Source of the DNA: Streptomyces geranii
GTDB lineage: Bacteria > Actinomycetota > Actinomycetes > Streptomycetales > Streptomycetaceae
Reading direction: 5' to 3'
DNA length: 64,000 nt
Assembly (NCBI RefSeq): GCF_002954775.1
Contig: NZ_PJME01000004.1
Span: forward strand, 248,001 to 312,000
Positions 7,981-16,785 of the stretch are shown piece by piece (the stretch's first letter is position 1; each line of letters opens with the position of its first letter). The notes below the pieces were generated by a model. It did not search any database and had not been told where the DNA came from. It was given only the letters and a program-made list of their open reading frames with translations. The translations under genes and the position numbers were made by a program.

Positions 7981-10232
7981 GCCCGGCCCTCCTGATGTGC
8001 GGTGTTCGTGGAGCCCGCGGTGGTGGTCGCGGGGGTGCGGCCGGGTGCGGGTCGTGGCTCGGCGTCCTCCAGCGTCGACGCCAGGAGCATGCGGGTGTAC
8101 GGGTGTTGCGGCGCGGCGAACAGTTCGGACGCGGGCGCCGACTCCACCACGGCGCCGGTCTGCATCACCGAGACCCGGTCGCAGATGTCGGCCACCACCC
8201 CGAAGTCGTGGGTCACCAGGACCATGCCCATGTTCCGTTCACGCTGCAGCGACCGCATCAGGTCCAGCACCTCGGCCTGCACGGTCACGTCCAGTGCCGT
8301 GGTCGGCTCGTCGGCGATCAGCAGGTCGGGGTCGCAGGACACCGCCCCGGCGATCAGGACGCGCTGGGCCATACCGCCGGAGATCTGGTGCGGATACGAG
8401 GCGAACACGCGCTCCGGGTCGGCGATACCTACCCGCTCCAGCAGCCCCAGGGTCTTGGCCTTGGCCGCCGCCCGCGACAGCCCGAGGTGTCGCCGGACCG
8501 GCTCGACCAGCTGCGACCCGATACGGAAGGAGGGGTCGAGGTTGGACATCGGCTCCTGCGGCACGTACGCGATCCGGCGACCGCGCAGCCGGTTCATCTC
8601 GGCGCGGCCGAGACGGGCGAGGTCGGTGCCTTCGAACACCAGCCGCCCGGTGGAGACCTGGGCCTCCGGCGGCAGCAACCCGAGAACGGCGAAGGCGGTC
8701 TGGCTCTTCCCGGACCCCGACTCCCCGACCAGCCCGAGGACTTCCCCCCGCCGCACGGTCAGCGAGACCCCGTCGACGACGGTCTTCTCACCGCCGGCGG
8801 CCGGATAGGAGACGGTCAGCCCGTCGAGGACGAGCAGGGCGTCGGTGGCGGTCCGGGAGCCCGGTCGGGCACCGGCCATGGAGCCGGTCTCGGTGCCTGT
8901 ACCGGTGGCTGTCCCGGCGTCCGGCCGGGAGTCTGTCCGGGGCTGCTGCTCGGCGTCCGGACCGGTGTCCGCCACGGACTTCGTTCCGGCGTCCGCCGTG
9001 GAGATTGTTCGTGCGTCCGGCCCGGCGTCTGGCTGGGGCGTGGAGTCCGGCCCTGTGTGCGGCTCGGAGCCCGCCGTCGCCGTGTCTGTCCCGGACCTCG
9101 GTCCGTTGTTCGGTCCGGGGGTCGGCGTCGAGGTTGCCTGGGGATTCGTCCCGGTCTCCGGTGCCGAATCCGTTGGGGAGGCTGCTTCGGAGCCGGCCCG
9201 AGTCTCCGTACCGGATCCCGTTCCCGTTCCCGTTCCCGTTCCCGAGTCCGAGTCCGAGTCCGAGTCCGTGTCCGTTCCGGGCGTCTCCTGGGCGACCGTC
9301 CGTGCCGCCGTCGGCTTGCGCTTGCGGGTTGTTCGGCGGGAGCGGCGGGTGGTGTTCGCGCTCGCGTCCAGTGCGTCCCGTAGCGCGTTGCCCAGCAGGC
9401 AGAACGCGGCGACCGTCAGGGCGAGGGCGGCGCCGGGCCACAGGAGCAGGATCGGTTTCGTGTAGATGTTCGCGAAGGCGTCGTTGAGCATCGAGCCCCA
9501 GCTGGCCTCGCTCGCCGAGCCCAGGCCGAGGAACTCCAGGCCGGACTGGATGACGATGGCGAGCCCGAGCATCTGGGCGGCCTGGATGATCGTCGGCGCC
9601 TGCACGACGGGGAGGATGTGGCGGCGTACGATCCGGCCGTCGGTCAGGCCGGAGACGCGGGCCGCGTCCACGTACAGCTCCTCGCGCACCGAGATGACCG
9701 ACGCGCGGATCAGCCGGAACACTCCCGGTGACAGGAGGACGCCGAAGACCGCCATGCCGACGTAGGTGTTCTGGCCGATCGCCGACATCACGACCAGCAG
9801 GACGACGATCGCCGGCACCGCCATCAGCAGGTTGGCCAGCCAGCTGCCGACGGCGTCGAACCACCGGCGGTAGTAGCCGGCCACCAGACCGGCGGGGACG
9901 CCTATCACCAGGGCGACCGACACCGCGATCAGGGCTCCCAGGAGGCTGGTGCGTCCGCCGTAGAGGAGGCGGGCCAGGACGTCGCGGCCTACGCCGTCGC
10001 CGCCCAGCAGATGCTTGCCGCCGGCCGGGGCGAGCGTTTCGGTGAGGGAGGAGCGGGCCGGGTCCTGGCTGGTCAGCAGCGGTGCGAAGACGCTCGCCAG
10101 CGTGATGACCGCGAGGATCACCAGGCAGGCGACCGCCACGGGGTTGCGCAGCAGCCGGCGTACCAGGCCCGCCCGTACCGGGGTGGCCGTGGCGACGGCG
10201 GTCAGGTCCGCCTCGGACTGGGGGAGGGTCAT
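7977..10232 (-). CDS. Fused ABC importer permease and ATPase (DppC-DppD) with long repetitive linker
   Basis: One 751-residue protein joins an importer permease to an ATPase. Residues 1-290 are a DppC-type permease with several membrane helices and an EAA-like loop (ELYVDAARVSGLTDGRIVRR). Residues 462-751 are a DppD-type ATPase with Walker A GLVGESGSGKSQ, signature ISGGMAQR and Walker B LLIADEPTTALD. Between them lie about 170 hydrophilic residues of low complexity (TDTDSDSDSDSGTGTGTG and similar). ATG 10232 overlaps the DppB stop by 4 nt; the open frame continues upstream but only as an antisense shadow of dppB. Permease-ATPase fusions exist in actinobacteria; this linker is unusually long. 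Confidence 0.9.
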   Translation of the reverse strand: MTLPQSEADLTAVATATPVRAGLVRRLLRNPVAVACLVILAVITLASVFAPLLTSQDPARSSLTETLAPAGGKHLLGGDGVGRDVLARLLYGGRTSLLGALIAVSVALVIGVPAGLVAGYYRRWFDAVGSWLANLLMAVPAIVVLLVVMSAIGQNTYVGMAVFGVLLSPGVFRLIRASVISVREELYVDAARVSGLTDGRIVRRHILPVVQAPTIIQAAQMLGLAIVIQSGLEFLGLGSASEASWGSMLNDAFANIYTKPILLLWPGAALALTVAAFCLLGNALRDALDASANTTRRSRRTTRKRKPTAARTVAQETPGTDTDSDSDSDSGTGTGTGTGSGTETRAGSEAASPTDSAPETGTNPQATSTPTPGPNNGPRSGTDTATAGSEPHTGPDSTPQPDAGPDARTISTADAGTKSVADTGPDAEQQPRTDSRPDAGTATGTGTETGSMAGARPGSRTATDALLVLDGLTVSYPAAGGEKTVVDGVSLTVRRGEVLGLVGESGSGKSQTAFAVLGLLPPEAQVSTGRLVFEGTDLARLGRAEMNRLRGRRIAYVPQEPMSNLDPSFRIGSQLVEPVRRHLGLSRAAAKAKTLGLLERVGIADPERVFASYPHQISGGMAQRVLIAGAVSCDPDLLIADEPTTALDVTVQAEVLDLMRSLQRERNMGMVLVTHDFGVVADICDRVSVMQTGAVVESAPASELFAAPQHPYTRMLLASTLEDAEPRPAPGRTPATTTAGSTNTAHQEGRA
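9217..9276. repeat. Hexanucleotide array coding GT/DS dipeptides
   Basis: Ten tandem 6-bp units of the form yCCGnn on the plus strand: CCCGTT four times, CCCGAG, TCCGAG three times, TCCGTG, TCCGTT. On the coding (minus) strand they give alternating Thr-Gly and Ser-Asp residues inside the permease-ATPase linker. A 6-bp unit keeps the frame, so the array can change length without breaking the gene. Confidence 0.9.
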
Positions 10233-11170
10233 CCGACACGCACCTTCGGGTTGAGCCAGCCGTACGCCACATCGAGCGCGATGTTGACCACGACGACGAT
10301 GGCGACCATGACCACGACCACGCCCATGACGACGGGGGTGTCGCCCTGGGAGCCCGCGCTGGTCGCCTGACTGCCGATCCCGTTGAGACCGAACACCTTC
10401 TCGACGACCACCGCGCCGCCGACCAGGCCGATGAACTGCAGGGCCAGCACGGTCAGCGCGGCCGGGGCCGCGTTCCGCAGCGCGTGCCGGAACAGCAGGC
10501 TGCGCTCGCTGATGCCACGGGCGCGCAGGGTACGGACGTAATCCGCGCGCAGAACGTCCACCATGGAGCCGCGTACCTGCTGGGCGGTGGCGGCGATCGC
10601 CCCGACGGCGAGCGACAGCGCGGGCAGGGTGATCGACTTGAGCCAGCCGCTCGCCGAGTCCGCCAGAGGGATGTAGCCGGTCGCGGGCAGCCAGCCCAGG
10701 TCGACGCCGATGACCACGGCGAGGACCAGGGCGACCAGGAAACTCGGTACGGCGAAGCCCACCACGGCGAGCAGCTGCACCAGTTGGTCCAGCGCGCCCC
10801 GGCGGACCGCGGCGGCGACCCCGAGCAGGGTGCTCAGCACCGCGGACAGCAGCAGCGCGGCCAGCACGATCGACAGCGTGACCGGCAGCCGGTTGGCGAG
10901 CGAGTCCGTCACCGACTCCCCGCTGAACCACGAGGTGCCGAGATTGCCCTGCACCGCGTCCGTCAGCCAGTGCCAGTAGCGCTCGACCATGGGCTGGTCG
11001 AGCCCCAGCTCGGCGGACTTCGCGGCCACCTGCTCCTTGGTCGCGGTCTGTCCCACGATCTGCCGCGCCGGGTCGGAACCGGTGAGGCCCATCAGCGCGA
11101 ACGTCGTGGTCGCGATCACCACGACCAGCGCCAGTCCGGCGGCGACGCGCCGGGCCACGAAAACGATCAC
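10229..11170 (-). CDS. ABC importer permease (DppB/OppB type)
   Basis: A 313-residue inner-membrane permease with about six hydrophobic helices. It starts MIVFVARRVAAGLALVVVI and has the DppB N-terminal segment (GSDPARQIVGQTATKEQVAA) plus a conserved permease loop (DYVRTLRARGISERSLLFRHALRNA). It should pair with the permease half of the fusion to form the channel. Its stop overlaps the fusion start (ATGA), and the binding-protein gene is 46 bp upstream. Family membership is clear; an oligosaccharide substrate is inferred from the operon. Confidence 0.92.
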   Translation of the reverse strand: MIVFVARRVAAGLALVVVIATTTFALMGLTGSDPARQIVGQTATKEQVAAKSAELGLDQPMVERYWHWLTDAVQGNLGTSWFSGESVTDSLANRLPVTLSIVLAALLLSAVLSTLLGVAAAVRRGALDQLVQLLAVVGFAVPSFLVALVLAVVIGVDLGWLPATGYIPLADSASGWLKSITLPALSLAVGAIAATAQQVRGSMVDVLRADYVRTLRARGISERSLLFRHALRNAAPAALTVLALQFIGLVGGAVVVEKVFGLNGIGSQATSAGSQGDTPVVMGVVVVMVAIVVVVNIALDVAYGWLNPKVRVG

Positions 11171-11216
11171 TGGTCTCTCCTCCTTTCCTTCCTGCTTCTC
11201 CCCCTGGCCGGCCGGG

Positions 11217-12743
11217 TCAGCCGGCGGGCTTGAAGTTGTAGATCGGCGGCACGGCGGCGAACTGCTGCGGGGTGAAGGTGACGTTCTTGCTCGTCGCGTA
11301 GTTGTTCTGCACCGAGTCCCAGGGCGCGTTCCAGGCCTGGTCGACGAGGTAGGTGTTGATCTCCTTGAACAGCGAGTCCTGCGCCGCCCCGGTGGCCGCC
11401 TGCGCCTTCCCGATCAGGGCCTCCAGCTTCGGGTCGTCGGTGTGCAGCGGGTTCCACAGCGAGGCCTTGGCCACCTGGAGCTGGATGGTGTCCCAGGGGC
11501 GGAAGGAGGCCAGCACCATGTACGACATGGGGTACTTGCCGGCCAGCAGCTTGGTGAGGACCTGGTCGGTCGGCACCTTGTCCAGCTTGACCTTGACCCC
11601 GATGTCCGCCAACTGCTGGGTCATGGCGGCCTGTTGGTCGGGGAATACCGCGGAGAAGTCCGGCATGGTGACGCTGAAGCCGTTCGCGTAACCCGCCTCC
11701 GCGAGCAGCTGCTTCGCCTTGGCCGGGTCGTAGGTGTACTTCGAGTCCAGCGACTTCTCGAAGGCCGAGCCGGCCGGGTTGAAGATCTGGGTCGTCGCCT
11801 GGCCCAGACCGCCCTTGGCGGTCTTGACGATGGTCTCCCGGTCGAAGGCGTAGTTCAGCGCCTGCCGGACCCGGACATCGCCAAGTGCCTTGACCTGCTT
11901 GCCCGCCCGGTCCCAGATGTACAGGCCCTCGACGTCGCCGGAGGTGTACTTGGTGATCGTCAGCCCGCTGCTCTTGGCCGGCGCGACGTTCTTGGCGTTG
12001 GTCAGCACCGCGCCGTTGATCTGTCCCGAGCGCAGCGCGTTGAGGACGGCGGTGGGGTCGGTCAGGGGCTTGAGGACGATCTTGTCGTAGGGGAACGCGG
12101 CCTTGTTCCAGTAACCGGGGTTGCGCACGAAGGTGTACGTGCTGCCCGTGGTGGTCGCCGACTTGTCCAGCGTGTACGGGCCCGAACCGACCGGCCCCGA
12201 CTTCAGCGTCCCGGCGGTGATGGCCTTGGGGCTGGCGATCATGCCGGCCACGTTGCCCAGGTTCGCCAGCAGGGAGGGGTCGGGAGCCGAGAGGTTGATC
12301 GTGAACGTGGACGCGTCGGTCACGTCCACCCCGCTGATGCCCTTGAGCTGGCCCGCGGCCTCGTTGGTGCCGTCCTTGGTGTGCAGCAGGTTCGCCTTGA
12401 CCGCGGCGGCGTCCAGCGCGGTGCCGTCGGTGAACTTCACCCCGGTGCGCAGCGTGACGGTCAGCTTGGTGTTGGTGGCGTCGTACGACCACTTGGTGGC
12501 CAGGTTGGGCTTGACCTCGGCGGTCGGGGAGATCCGGAACAGGGAGTCGTAGACGGGCTGGTAGTACTGCGTGTTGTTGCCGAGCCCGGCGTCGGCCAGG
12601 TCCCAGGGCTGGGCCTGGACGAGGGGCGCCAGGGTCAGCGTGCCCCCGGTGGCACCTCCGCTGCCGCTGTCCGATCCGGATCCGCAGGCAGTCGCGCCCA
12701 GGGCCAGGGCGACCGCCACGGCCGTCAGCGTCATTCTTCGCAT
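11217..12743 (-). CDS. ABC importer substrate-binding lipoprotein (SBP_bac_5 family)
   Basis: A 508-residue extracellular solute-binding protein of the peptide/nickel/oligosaccharide cluster. A short signal peptide ends in a lipobox (LGATAC, Cys20), so it is anchored as a lipoprotein. A Ser/Gly-rich spacer follows, then the family segment KWSYDATNTKLTVTLRTGVKFTDGTALDAA and a typical C-terminal lobe. It is the first transporter gene of the minus-strand operon and captures the ligand for the permeases. The sugar operon context suggests a glycoside or oligosaccharide ligand. Confidence 0.92.
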   Translation of the reverse strand: MRRMTLTAVAVALALGATACGSGSDSGSGGATGGTLTLAPLVQAQPWDLADAGLGNNTQYYQPVYDSLFRISPTAEVKPNLATKWSYDATNTKLTVTLRTGVKFTDGTALDAAAVKANLLHTKDGTNEAAGQLKGISGVDVTDASTFTINLSAPDPSLLANLGNVAGMIASPKAITAGTLKSGPVGSGPYTLDKSATTTGSTYTFVRNPGYWNKAAFPYDKIVLKPLTDPTAVLNALRSGQINGAVLTNAKNVAPAKSSGLTITKYTSGDVEGLYIWDRAGKQVKALGDVRVRQALNYAFDRETIVKTAKGGLGQATTQIFNPAGSAFEKSLDSKYTYDPAKAKQLLAEAGYANGFSVTMPDFSAVFPDQQAAMTQQLADIGVKVKLDKVPTDQVLTKLLAGKYPMSYMVLASFRPWDTIQLQVAKASLWNPLHTDDPKLEALIGKAQAATGAAQDSLFKEINTYLVDQAWNAPWDSVQNNYATSKNVTFTPQQFAAVPPIYNFKPAG

Positions 12744-12911
12744 GGGTAGCTCCGCGTTCGTGGAGGGCGGCGAGGCAGAACCGCCCGCGGTGACTGATGG
12801 AGAAGGGGGGAGGGAGGAGGGGGGAGGTGCGTTGCTGGGGGAGCGAGGTGGGGCGGGGGCAGGGGCGGGGCGCGTGTTCTCATCGGTGTCTCACTCCTCG
12901 GTCACTGCTCG
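12744..12911. other. Intergenic spacer with G-rich tract
   Basis: There is no gene here. The plus strand carries dense G runs around 12797-12876 (GGGGGG, GGGAGG, GGGGGAG, GGGGCGGGGG). The flanking genes are on the minus strand, so their mRNA is C-rich here. The tract could form a G-quadruplex on the template strand; no terminator hairpin is obvious. Confidence 0.5.
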
Positions 12912-14672
12912 TCACCCCTCGGTCGCCCGGAGGCGGACCGCGATGTACGGGCGGGCGGGCAGCGGCAGGGTGAAAGCGCCCTCGTACGTGCCCGGGAGCC
13001 GGGTGACGGTCATGTTCCAGGTGTCGATGACCTCGGCCTCGTAGCGCACGCCCGGGGTCAGCGCGAAGGTGCGGTGCCGGGGCTGCATGAAGCCGAAGTA
13101 GACGAGGCGGTAGCGATCCTCGATGCCGCCGGCCGGCACGTCCCAGTCCGTGGGCAGCGGGTCGATGCCGTCGCCCGGGGTCTCTTCGAGGATGTCCCGC
13201 AGGAAGGCGATACGGGCCGGGCTCTCGCCCTTCAGCTCGCCGCCCTTCGACCACCACAGGACGTCGTCGTCGGAGAGGTAGGTCTCGCCGTGGGTGACGT
13301 ATCCGCCGCGCACCGTGGCCTCCCAGAAGCGCCGGACCAGTTCCTGGGGGGTGAGGTTGCCCCAGCCCTGGTCGATGTCGCCCTCGTAGCCGACCTCGTC
13401 GATCACCACGGGCTTGCCCCAACGGGTGCGCCATTCATCGGTGTTCTCGGCGGTGCGGTAGACGTCGACGCGCTGCACGCTGGAGTGGGTCACCCAGTCG
13501 ACACTGTTGTCCCAGAACTCCCGGCAGTTGTGGACCCCGAGCAGATGACCGTGCGGATCGCACTCCCGCACGGTCGCGGCGGAGCGGGCCCAGTGGCCGG
13601 AGTCCTTGGCCCACATCAGGTCGTACTCGTTGGCCAGCGACCACCACACGTTGGGGTACGCCGCCAGCCGGGACACCACGTACCGCAGATAGCGCTCGTC
13701 GGCGACGGGCCCCATGTCGGAGAAGCCCCAGCGGTCGTACGGGTGGAAGAGGATCAGGTCGGACTCGATGCCCAGTTCGCCGAGCTGGGCGATGCGCTGC
13801 TCAAGGTGCCGGAAGTACGCGGGCACGGGCCGCCGGAAGTCCCAGCCCTCCTCGGGCGAGCCCTCGAACGGGTAGAGCGGCGGCTCGTTGGTGTTGTGGA
13901 GGTAGGCCTTGGGGAAGACGCACATCCGCACCTTGTTGAAGGGGCTGTCGGCCAGACTCCGCAGGGTCTGTTCCTCCAGCTTGTCGCCCTGGTGGGTCCA
14001 GGCGTACGCGGTGGTGCCGACCGGCAGATGGCGGGTGCCGTCGGCGTGCCGGAAGTGGAAGGTGCCGTGCACGCGCACCGGGCCGTGGGCCCCGGCGGTG
14101 GCCGGTCCGCAGGCGAAGGCGCCCTCGACCGCGTCCAGCGAGCGGGCGTTGCTGGTCGTACGGAACGACCAGTCGCCCTCCTCGTCGGGCAGGAACCGGA
14201 CCCGGTGGACGCCGTCGCCGTCGTAGAAGCCGTGGGCGGTCAGGACGCGGTCGCCGTGCCGGAACTCGACGCGCAGCTCGACGTCCGTGAAGGGGTTGCC
14301 GTGCGAGGGCCCGTGGAGTTCCAGCTCGAAGGTGCTCCAGCGGGTGGCCGTCCCGGCAACCACCAGCCGGGCGCTGCCCACCTGTACGTCCGCCGGCTCG
14401 TAGTCGGGGGACGGGGTGACCCGCTGCTCGGCCGGGTGGGGCGGCTCGGCGGCGGACTCGTCGACGGCGGCCAGCTCCGCGTAGAAGGCGTCACGGGCGG
14501 CGGGGTCGGCCCGCATCGACTCCAGGAAGCCGGTCACCTGCTCCAGCGGGGCGTACCGGAGCTGGATCTCCAGGGGCGCGTTGACGATTCCGCTGAGGTG
14601 TTTGCGTACGACGGCTTCGGCCTGCTTGTTCCGCAGGACCTCTCCGAGGAGGGAGGAGGGACCGTAGGGCAT
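12912..14672 (-). CDS. Cytosolic DUF5060/DUF5605-type glycoside hydrolase (apiosidase-like fold)
   Basis: A 586-residue protein with an N-terminal helical part, a DUF5060-like beta-sandwich (about residues 95-205), a TIM barrel related to DUF4038/GH140 enzymes, and a DUF5605-like C-terminal beta domain. NEYDLMW near residue 347 and DEVGYEG near residue 423 fit the acid/base and nucleophile glutamates of a retaining clan-A glycosidase. No signal peptide is present. GH140 members are known apiosidases, so release of apiose or a related sugar from imported glycans is plausible. The start is at ATG 14672, just downstream of the isomerase gene. Specificity is unproven. Confidence 0.75.
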   Translation of the reverse strand: MPYGPSSLLGEVLRNKQAEAVVRKHLSGIVNAPLEIQLRYAPLEQVTGFLESMRADPAARDAFYAELAAVDESAAEPPHPAEQRVTPSPDYEPADVQVGSARLVVAGTATRWSTFELELHGPSHGNPFTDVELRVEFRHGDRVLTAHGFYDGDGVHRVRFLPDEEGDWSFRTTSNARSLDAVEGAFACGPATAGAHGPVRVHGTFHFRHADGTRHLPVGTTAYAWTHQGDKLEEQTLRSLADSPFNKVRMCVFPKAYLHNTNEPPLYPFEGSPEEGWDFRRPVPAYFRHLEQRIAQLGELGIESDLILFHPYDRWGFSDMGPVADERYLRYVVSRLAAYPNVWWSLANEYDLMWAKDSGHWARSAATVRECDPHGHLLGVHNCREFWDNSVDWVTHSSVQRVDVYRTAENTDEWRTRWGKPVVIDEVGYEGDIDQGWGNLTPQELVRRFWEATVRGGYVTHGETYLSDDDVLWWSKGGELKGESPARIAFLRDILEETPGDGIDPLPTDWDVPAGGIEDRYRLVYFGFMQPRHRTFALTPGVRYEAEVIDTWNMTVTRLPGTYEGAFTLPLPARPYIAVRLRATEG

Positions 14673-14696
14673 TGCTGCACTCCTGGATGTGTGGTT

Positions 14697-15680
14697 CTAA
14701 CCGAGCAGTGCCGTACGGACGATCCGCTGGACGGCCATCGCGTCGTGGGCGGCCTGGGCGGCGCGCAGCGCGTCCAGGGGCAGCAACTCGGCCTTGGCCT
14801 CCAGCGCCCGCAGGGTCGCCACCGACTCCCGAACCGCCTCGCCCGCGTCCTCCCGGTAGGGGAACAGGTCCAGCTTCAGCGGCTTCTCCCAGCCGATCTC
14901 CCGTACCACGTGCAGGAATTCGAGCGTTTCCACGAGGTGCAGCGCGCCGGCCGTCAGGTCGTCGTCCCACTCGCGGTAGTTGTCGTCCAGCTCGATGTCG
15001 ACCAGCCGGCCCATGGAGTGGGCCAGGGTGAGCGCCTCGGCCGGGTTCTCCTTGGCGAAGAGGGAGTGGCCGAAGTCGACGACCAGGCCGACGTTGTCCA
15101 CGCCCATCTGCTCGATGGCGAGCAGGCTCGCGGCGGCGGTGGACCAGAAGAGCCGGTTGCGGGGCTCCTTGAGCTTGTACTCGATGGCGAAGGTGACGTC
15201 CGGGAAGGCCCGTGCCACGTCCCGGATGCCCTCGATCGCGTGGCGGCGCAGGGTCGCGTAGTCGACCTGGAAGGGGTAGTCGTAGCCGTCCTGGCCGGGC
15301 CAGAACTTCACGTAGCCCGCGCCCAGTTGGCGGGCCGCCTCCACCGACTCGTGTGCCAGGTCCAGCGCCCGGGTGCGGGTTGCGGCGTCCGGCGCGGTGA
15401 ACGAGCCGCTGCGGAAGCCGCGGTCGTAGATCACGGGGGTGACGCAGACCGCCGACAGGCCGTGTGCCGTGAGGGACTTGCCCACGTCGTCGACCGTCGT
15501 CCCCTGGTCGAAGGGGTAGTTGAGGTCCAGGCCGACCAGTTCGCCGGAACGGGCGGCCAGTTCGATGGTTTCCAGTGTGGGGACGACGGGGCCGTAGCCG
15601 TCCGTCGCGTACCGGTCGATGATGCGGCCGAAGGTCCACATGCCACCGGTGAAGGTGCGGGGAGCCGGATGGGGAGCCAC
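14697..15680 (-). CDS. Xylose isomerase-like TIM-barrel sugar isomerase/epimerase
   Basis: A 327-residue TIM-barrel enzyme that should interconvert an aldose and a ketose using a bound metal. Likely ligand regions are AIEYKLKEPRN (near residue 165), VVDFGHS (near 200) and ELDDNYREWDDD. I chose GTG 15680 because AAGGAG (15686-15691) lies 5 nt upstream; the frame continues to 15707 but that part overlaps a palindromic operator. It is the first gene of the minus-strand operon and divergent from transketolase and kinase genes. With them it could convert D-apiose to D-apulose; another pentose is possible. Confidence 0.82.
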   Translation of the reverse strand: MAPHPAPRTFTGGMWTFGRIIDRYATDGYGPVVPTLETIELAARSGELVGLDLNYPFDQGTTVDDVGKSLTAHGLSAVCVTPVIYDRGFRSGSFTAPDAATRTRALDLAHESVEAARQLGAGYVKFWPGQDGYDYPFQVDYATLRRHAIEGIRDVARAFPDVTFAIEYKLKEPRNRLFWSTAAASLLAIEQMGVDNVGLVVDFGHSLFAKENPAEALTLAHSMGRLVDIELDDNYREWDDDLTAGALHLVETLEFLHVVREIGWEKPLKLDLFPYREDAGEAVRESVATLRALEAKAELLPLDALRAAQAAHDAMAVQRIVRTALLG

Positions 15681-15692
15681 AACAACTCCTTC

Positions 15693-15706
15693 TGAATATT
15701 TATTCA
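15693..15706. promoter_or_regulatory. Palindrome TGAATA-TT-TATTCA, candidate SorC operator
   Basis: A perfect palindrome with 6-bp arms and a 2-bp centre lies 12 bp upstream of the isomerase GTG, just above its ribosome site. A related 14-bp site overlaps the start of the divergent transketolase gene, and a lone TGAATAT half-site lies at 15776-15782. The SorC-family regulator encoded at the end of the divergent operon is the natural candidate to bind it. Confidence 0.55.
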
Positions 15707-15888
15707 CGCAATGTTACCTTTGATGGCCGGGACCGTAAAATCTGCCGACCGCCGGTGTCAAGAGTGGCGTAGCTATGAATATCGGGCGGACCGTGCGTGC
15801 TCAATGTGCTCATTCCACCCTTGCGTTCGACCCCTTGACGGCCTCGGGTGGCGAGGCGCATCATCGCGGCGAGTAGAAATTAAAGTGC

Positions 15889-15902
15889 TGAATGGATATT
15901 CA
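15889..15902. promoter_or_regulatory. Palindrome TGAAT-GGAT-ATTCA, second candidate SorC operator
   Basis: The same length and outer arms (TGAAT / ATTCA) as the site at 15693-15706. It overlaps the first codons of the transketolase N-subunit gene, where binding would block expression of the plus-strand operon. Confidence 0.5.
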
Positions 15903-16785
15903 TATGCTCGCTGTCGATCACTCCACCGCGGCGGACCATCACGCACTGCGCCGGGCCGTCCGCGCCGCGGAACCCCCGGAAGCGGTGCGCCTGTTGCGGA
16001 CCCTGTCCACCGAAGTCCGTCTGACGATCGTCGACATGATCAGCCGGGCCCGGATGGGTCACATCGGCGGTGACCTCTCGGTGACCGACATCCTCGTGAC
16101 CCTCTTCGGCGCCGTCCTCGACGTCGACCCCGAACACCCGAGGGCACCCGGCCGGGACCGGCTGATCCTCAGCAAGGGCCACTGCGCCGCCGCCCTGTAC
16201 GCCACCCTGGCCCGCTGCGGATACTTCCCGGCGGCCGAGCTGGCCACCTACATGGCCCCGTACTCCGCCCTCAACGGCCACCCCAACCGCCAGAAGGTCC
16301 CCGGCGTCGAGACCAACACCGGCCCCCTCGGCCACGGCTTCCCGGTCGCCGTCGGCTGCGCCCTCGGCGCCCGGCTGCGCGGCGACGGCGCCCGTACCTT
16401 CGTGGTCCTCGGCGACGGCGAACTCCAGGAGGGCAGCAACTGGGAGGCCGCGATGTCCGCGAGCCACCACGGCCTGGACCGGCTCTGCGCCGTCGTCGAC
16501 CGCAACCGGCTCCAGCAGGGCGCCCGTACCGAGGACACGGTCCGGCTCGACCCGCTGGCCGACAAATTCGCCGCGTTCGGCTGGGAGGTCCGCGAGAGCG
16601 ACGGACACGACCACGGCGCCCTGCTCGACGCCTTCGCCCCCTCCACCACCGGCCGGCCGGTCGCCGTCATCGCCCACACCGTCAAGGGCAAGGGCGTCTC
16701 GTTCATCGAGGACCGCGTCGAGTGGCACCACAAGGTGCCCACCCCGGACCAGGTGCACGCCGCCATCGAGGAGCTGACCCGTTGA
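15892..16785 (+). CDS. Transketolase N-terminal (TPP-binding) subunit
   Basis: A 297-residue pyrophosphate-binding half of a split transketolase. The thiamine-diphosphate motif GDGELQEGSNWEAAM, ending in DRN, is present, as are SKGHCAAALYATLA and GPLGHGFPVAVG. The C-terminal half is the next gene, overlapping by 4 nt. Starts at 15892 and 15904 (ATG) are both possible; neither has a strong ribosome site, so the message may be leaderless. Split transketolases beside an FGGY kinase occur in apulose-4-phosphate cleavage and in other pentose pathways. The isomerase and GH140-like hydrolase across the promoter favour apiose. Confidence 0.88.
   Translation: MDIHMLAVDHSTAADHHALRRAVRAAEPPEAVRLLRTLSTEVRLTIVDMISRARMGHIGGDLSVTDILVTLFGAVLDVDPEHPRAPGRDRLILSKGHCAAALYATLARCGYFPAAELATYMAPYSALNGHPNRQKVPGVETNTGPLGHGFPVAVGCALGARLRGDGARTFVVLGDGELQEGSNWEAAMSASHHGLDRLCAVVDRNRLQQGARTEDTVRLDPLADKFAAFGWEVRESDGHDHGALLDAFAPSTTGRPVAVIAHTVKGKGVSFIEDRVEWHHKVPTPDQVHAAIEELTR

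Noticed and set aside
9217..9276. Hexanucleotide array as a sequencing artefact or frameshift
   Set aside because: The frame continues cleanly into a complete ATPase domain with all motifs.
10233..10931. Upstream part of the permease-ATPase open frame as a longer N-terminus
   Set aside because: It overlaps dppB out of frame and has no protein-like features; ATG 10232 with the 4-nt overlap is the credible start.
13074..15695. Plus-strand open frame of 873 codons
   Set aside because: Antisense to the DUF5605-type hydrolase and isomerase genes, both of which have catalytic motifs and ribosome sites.
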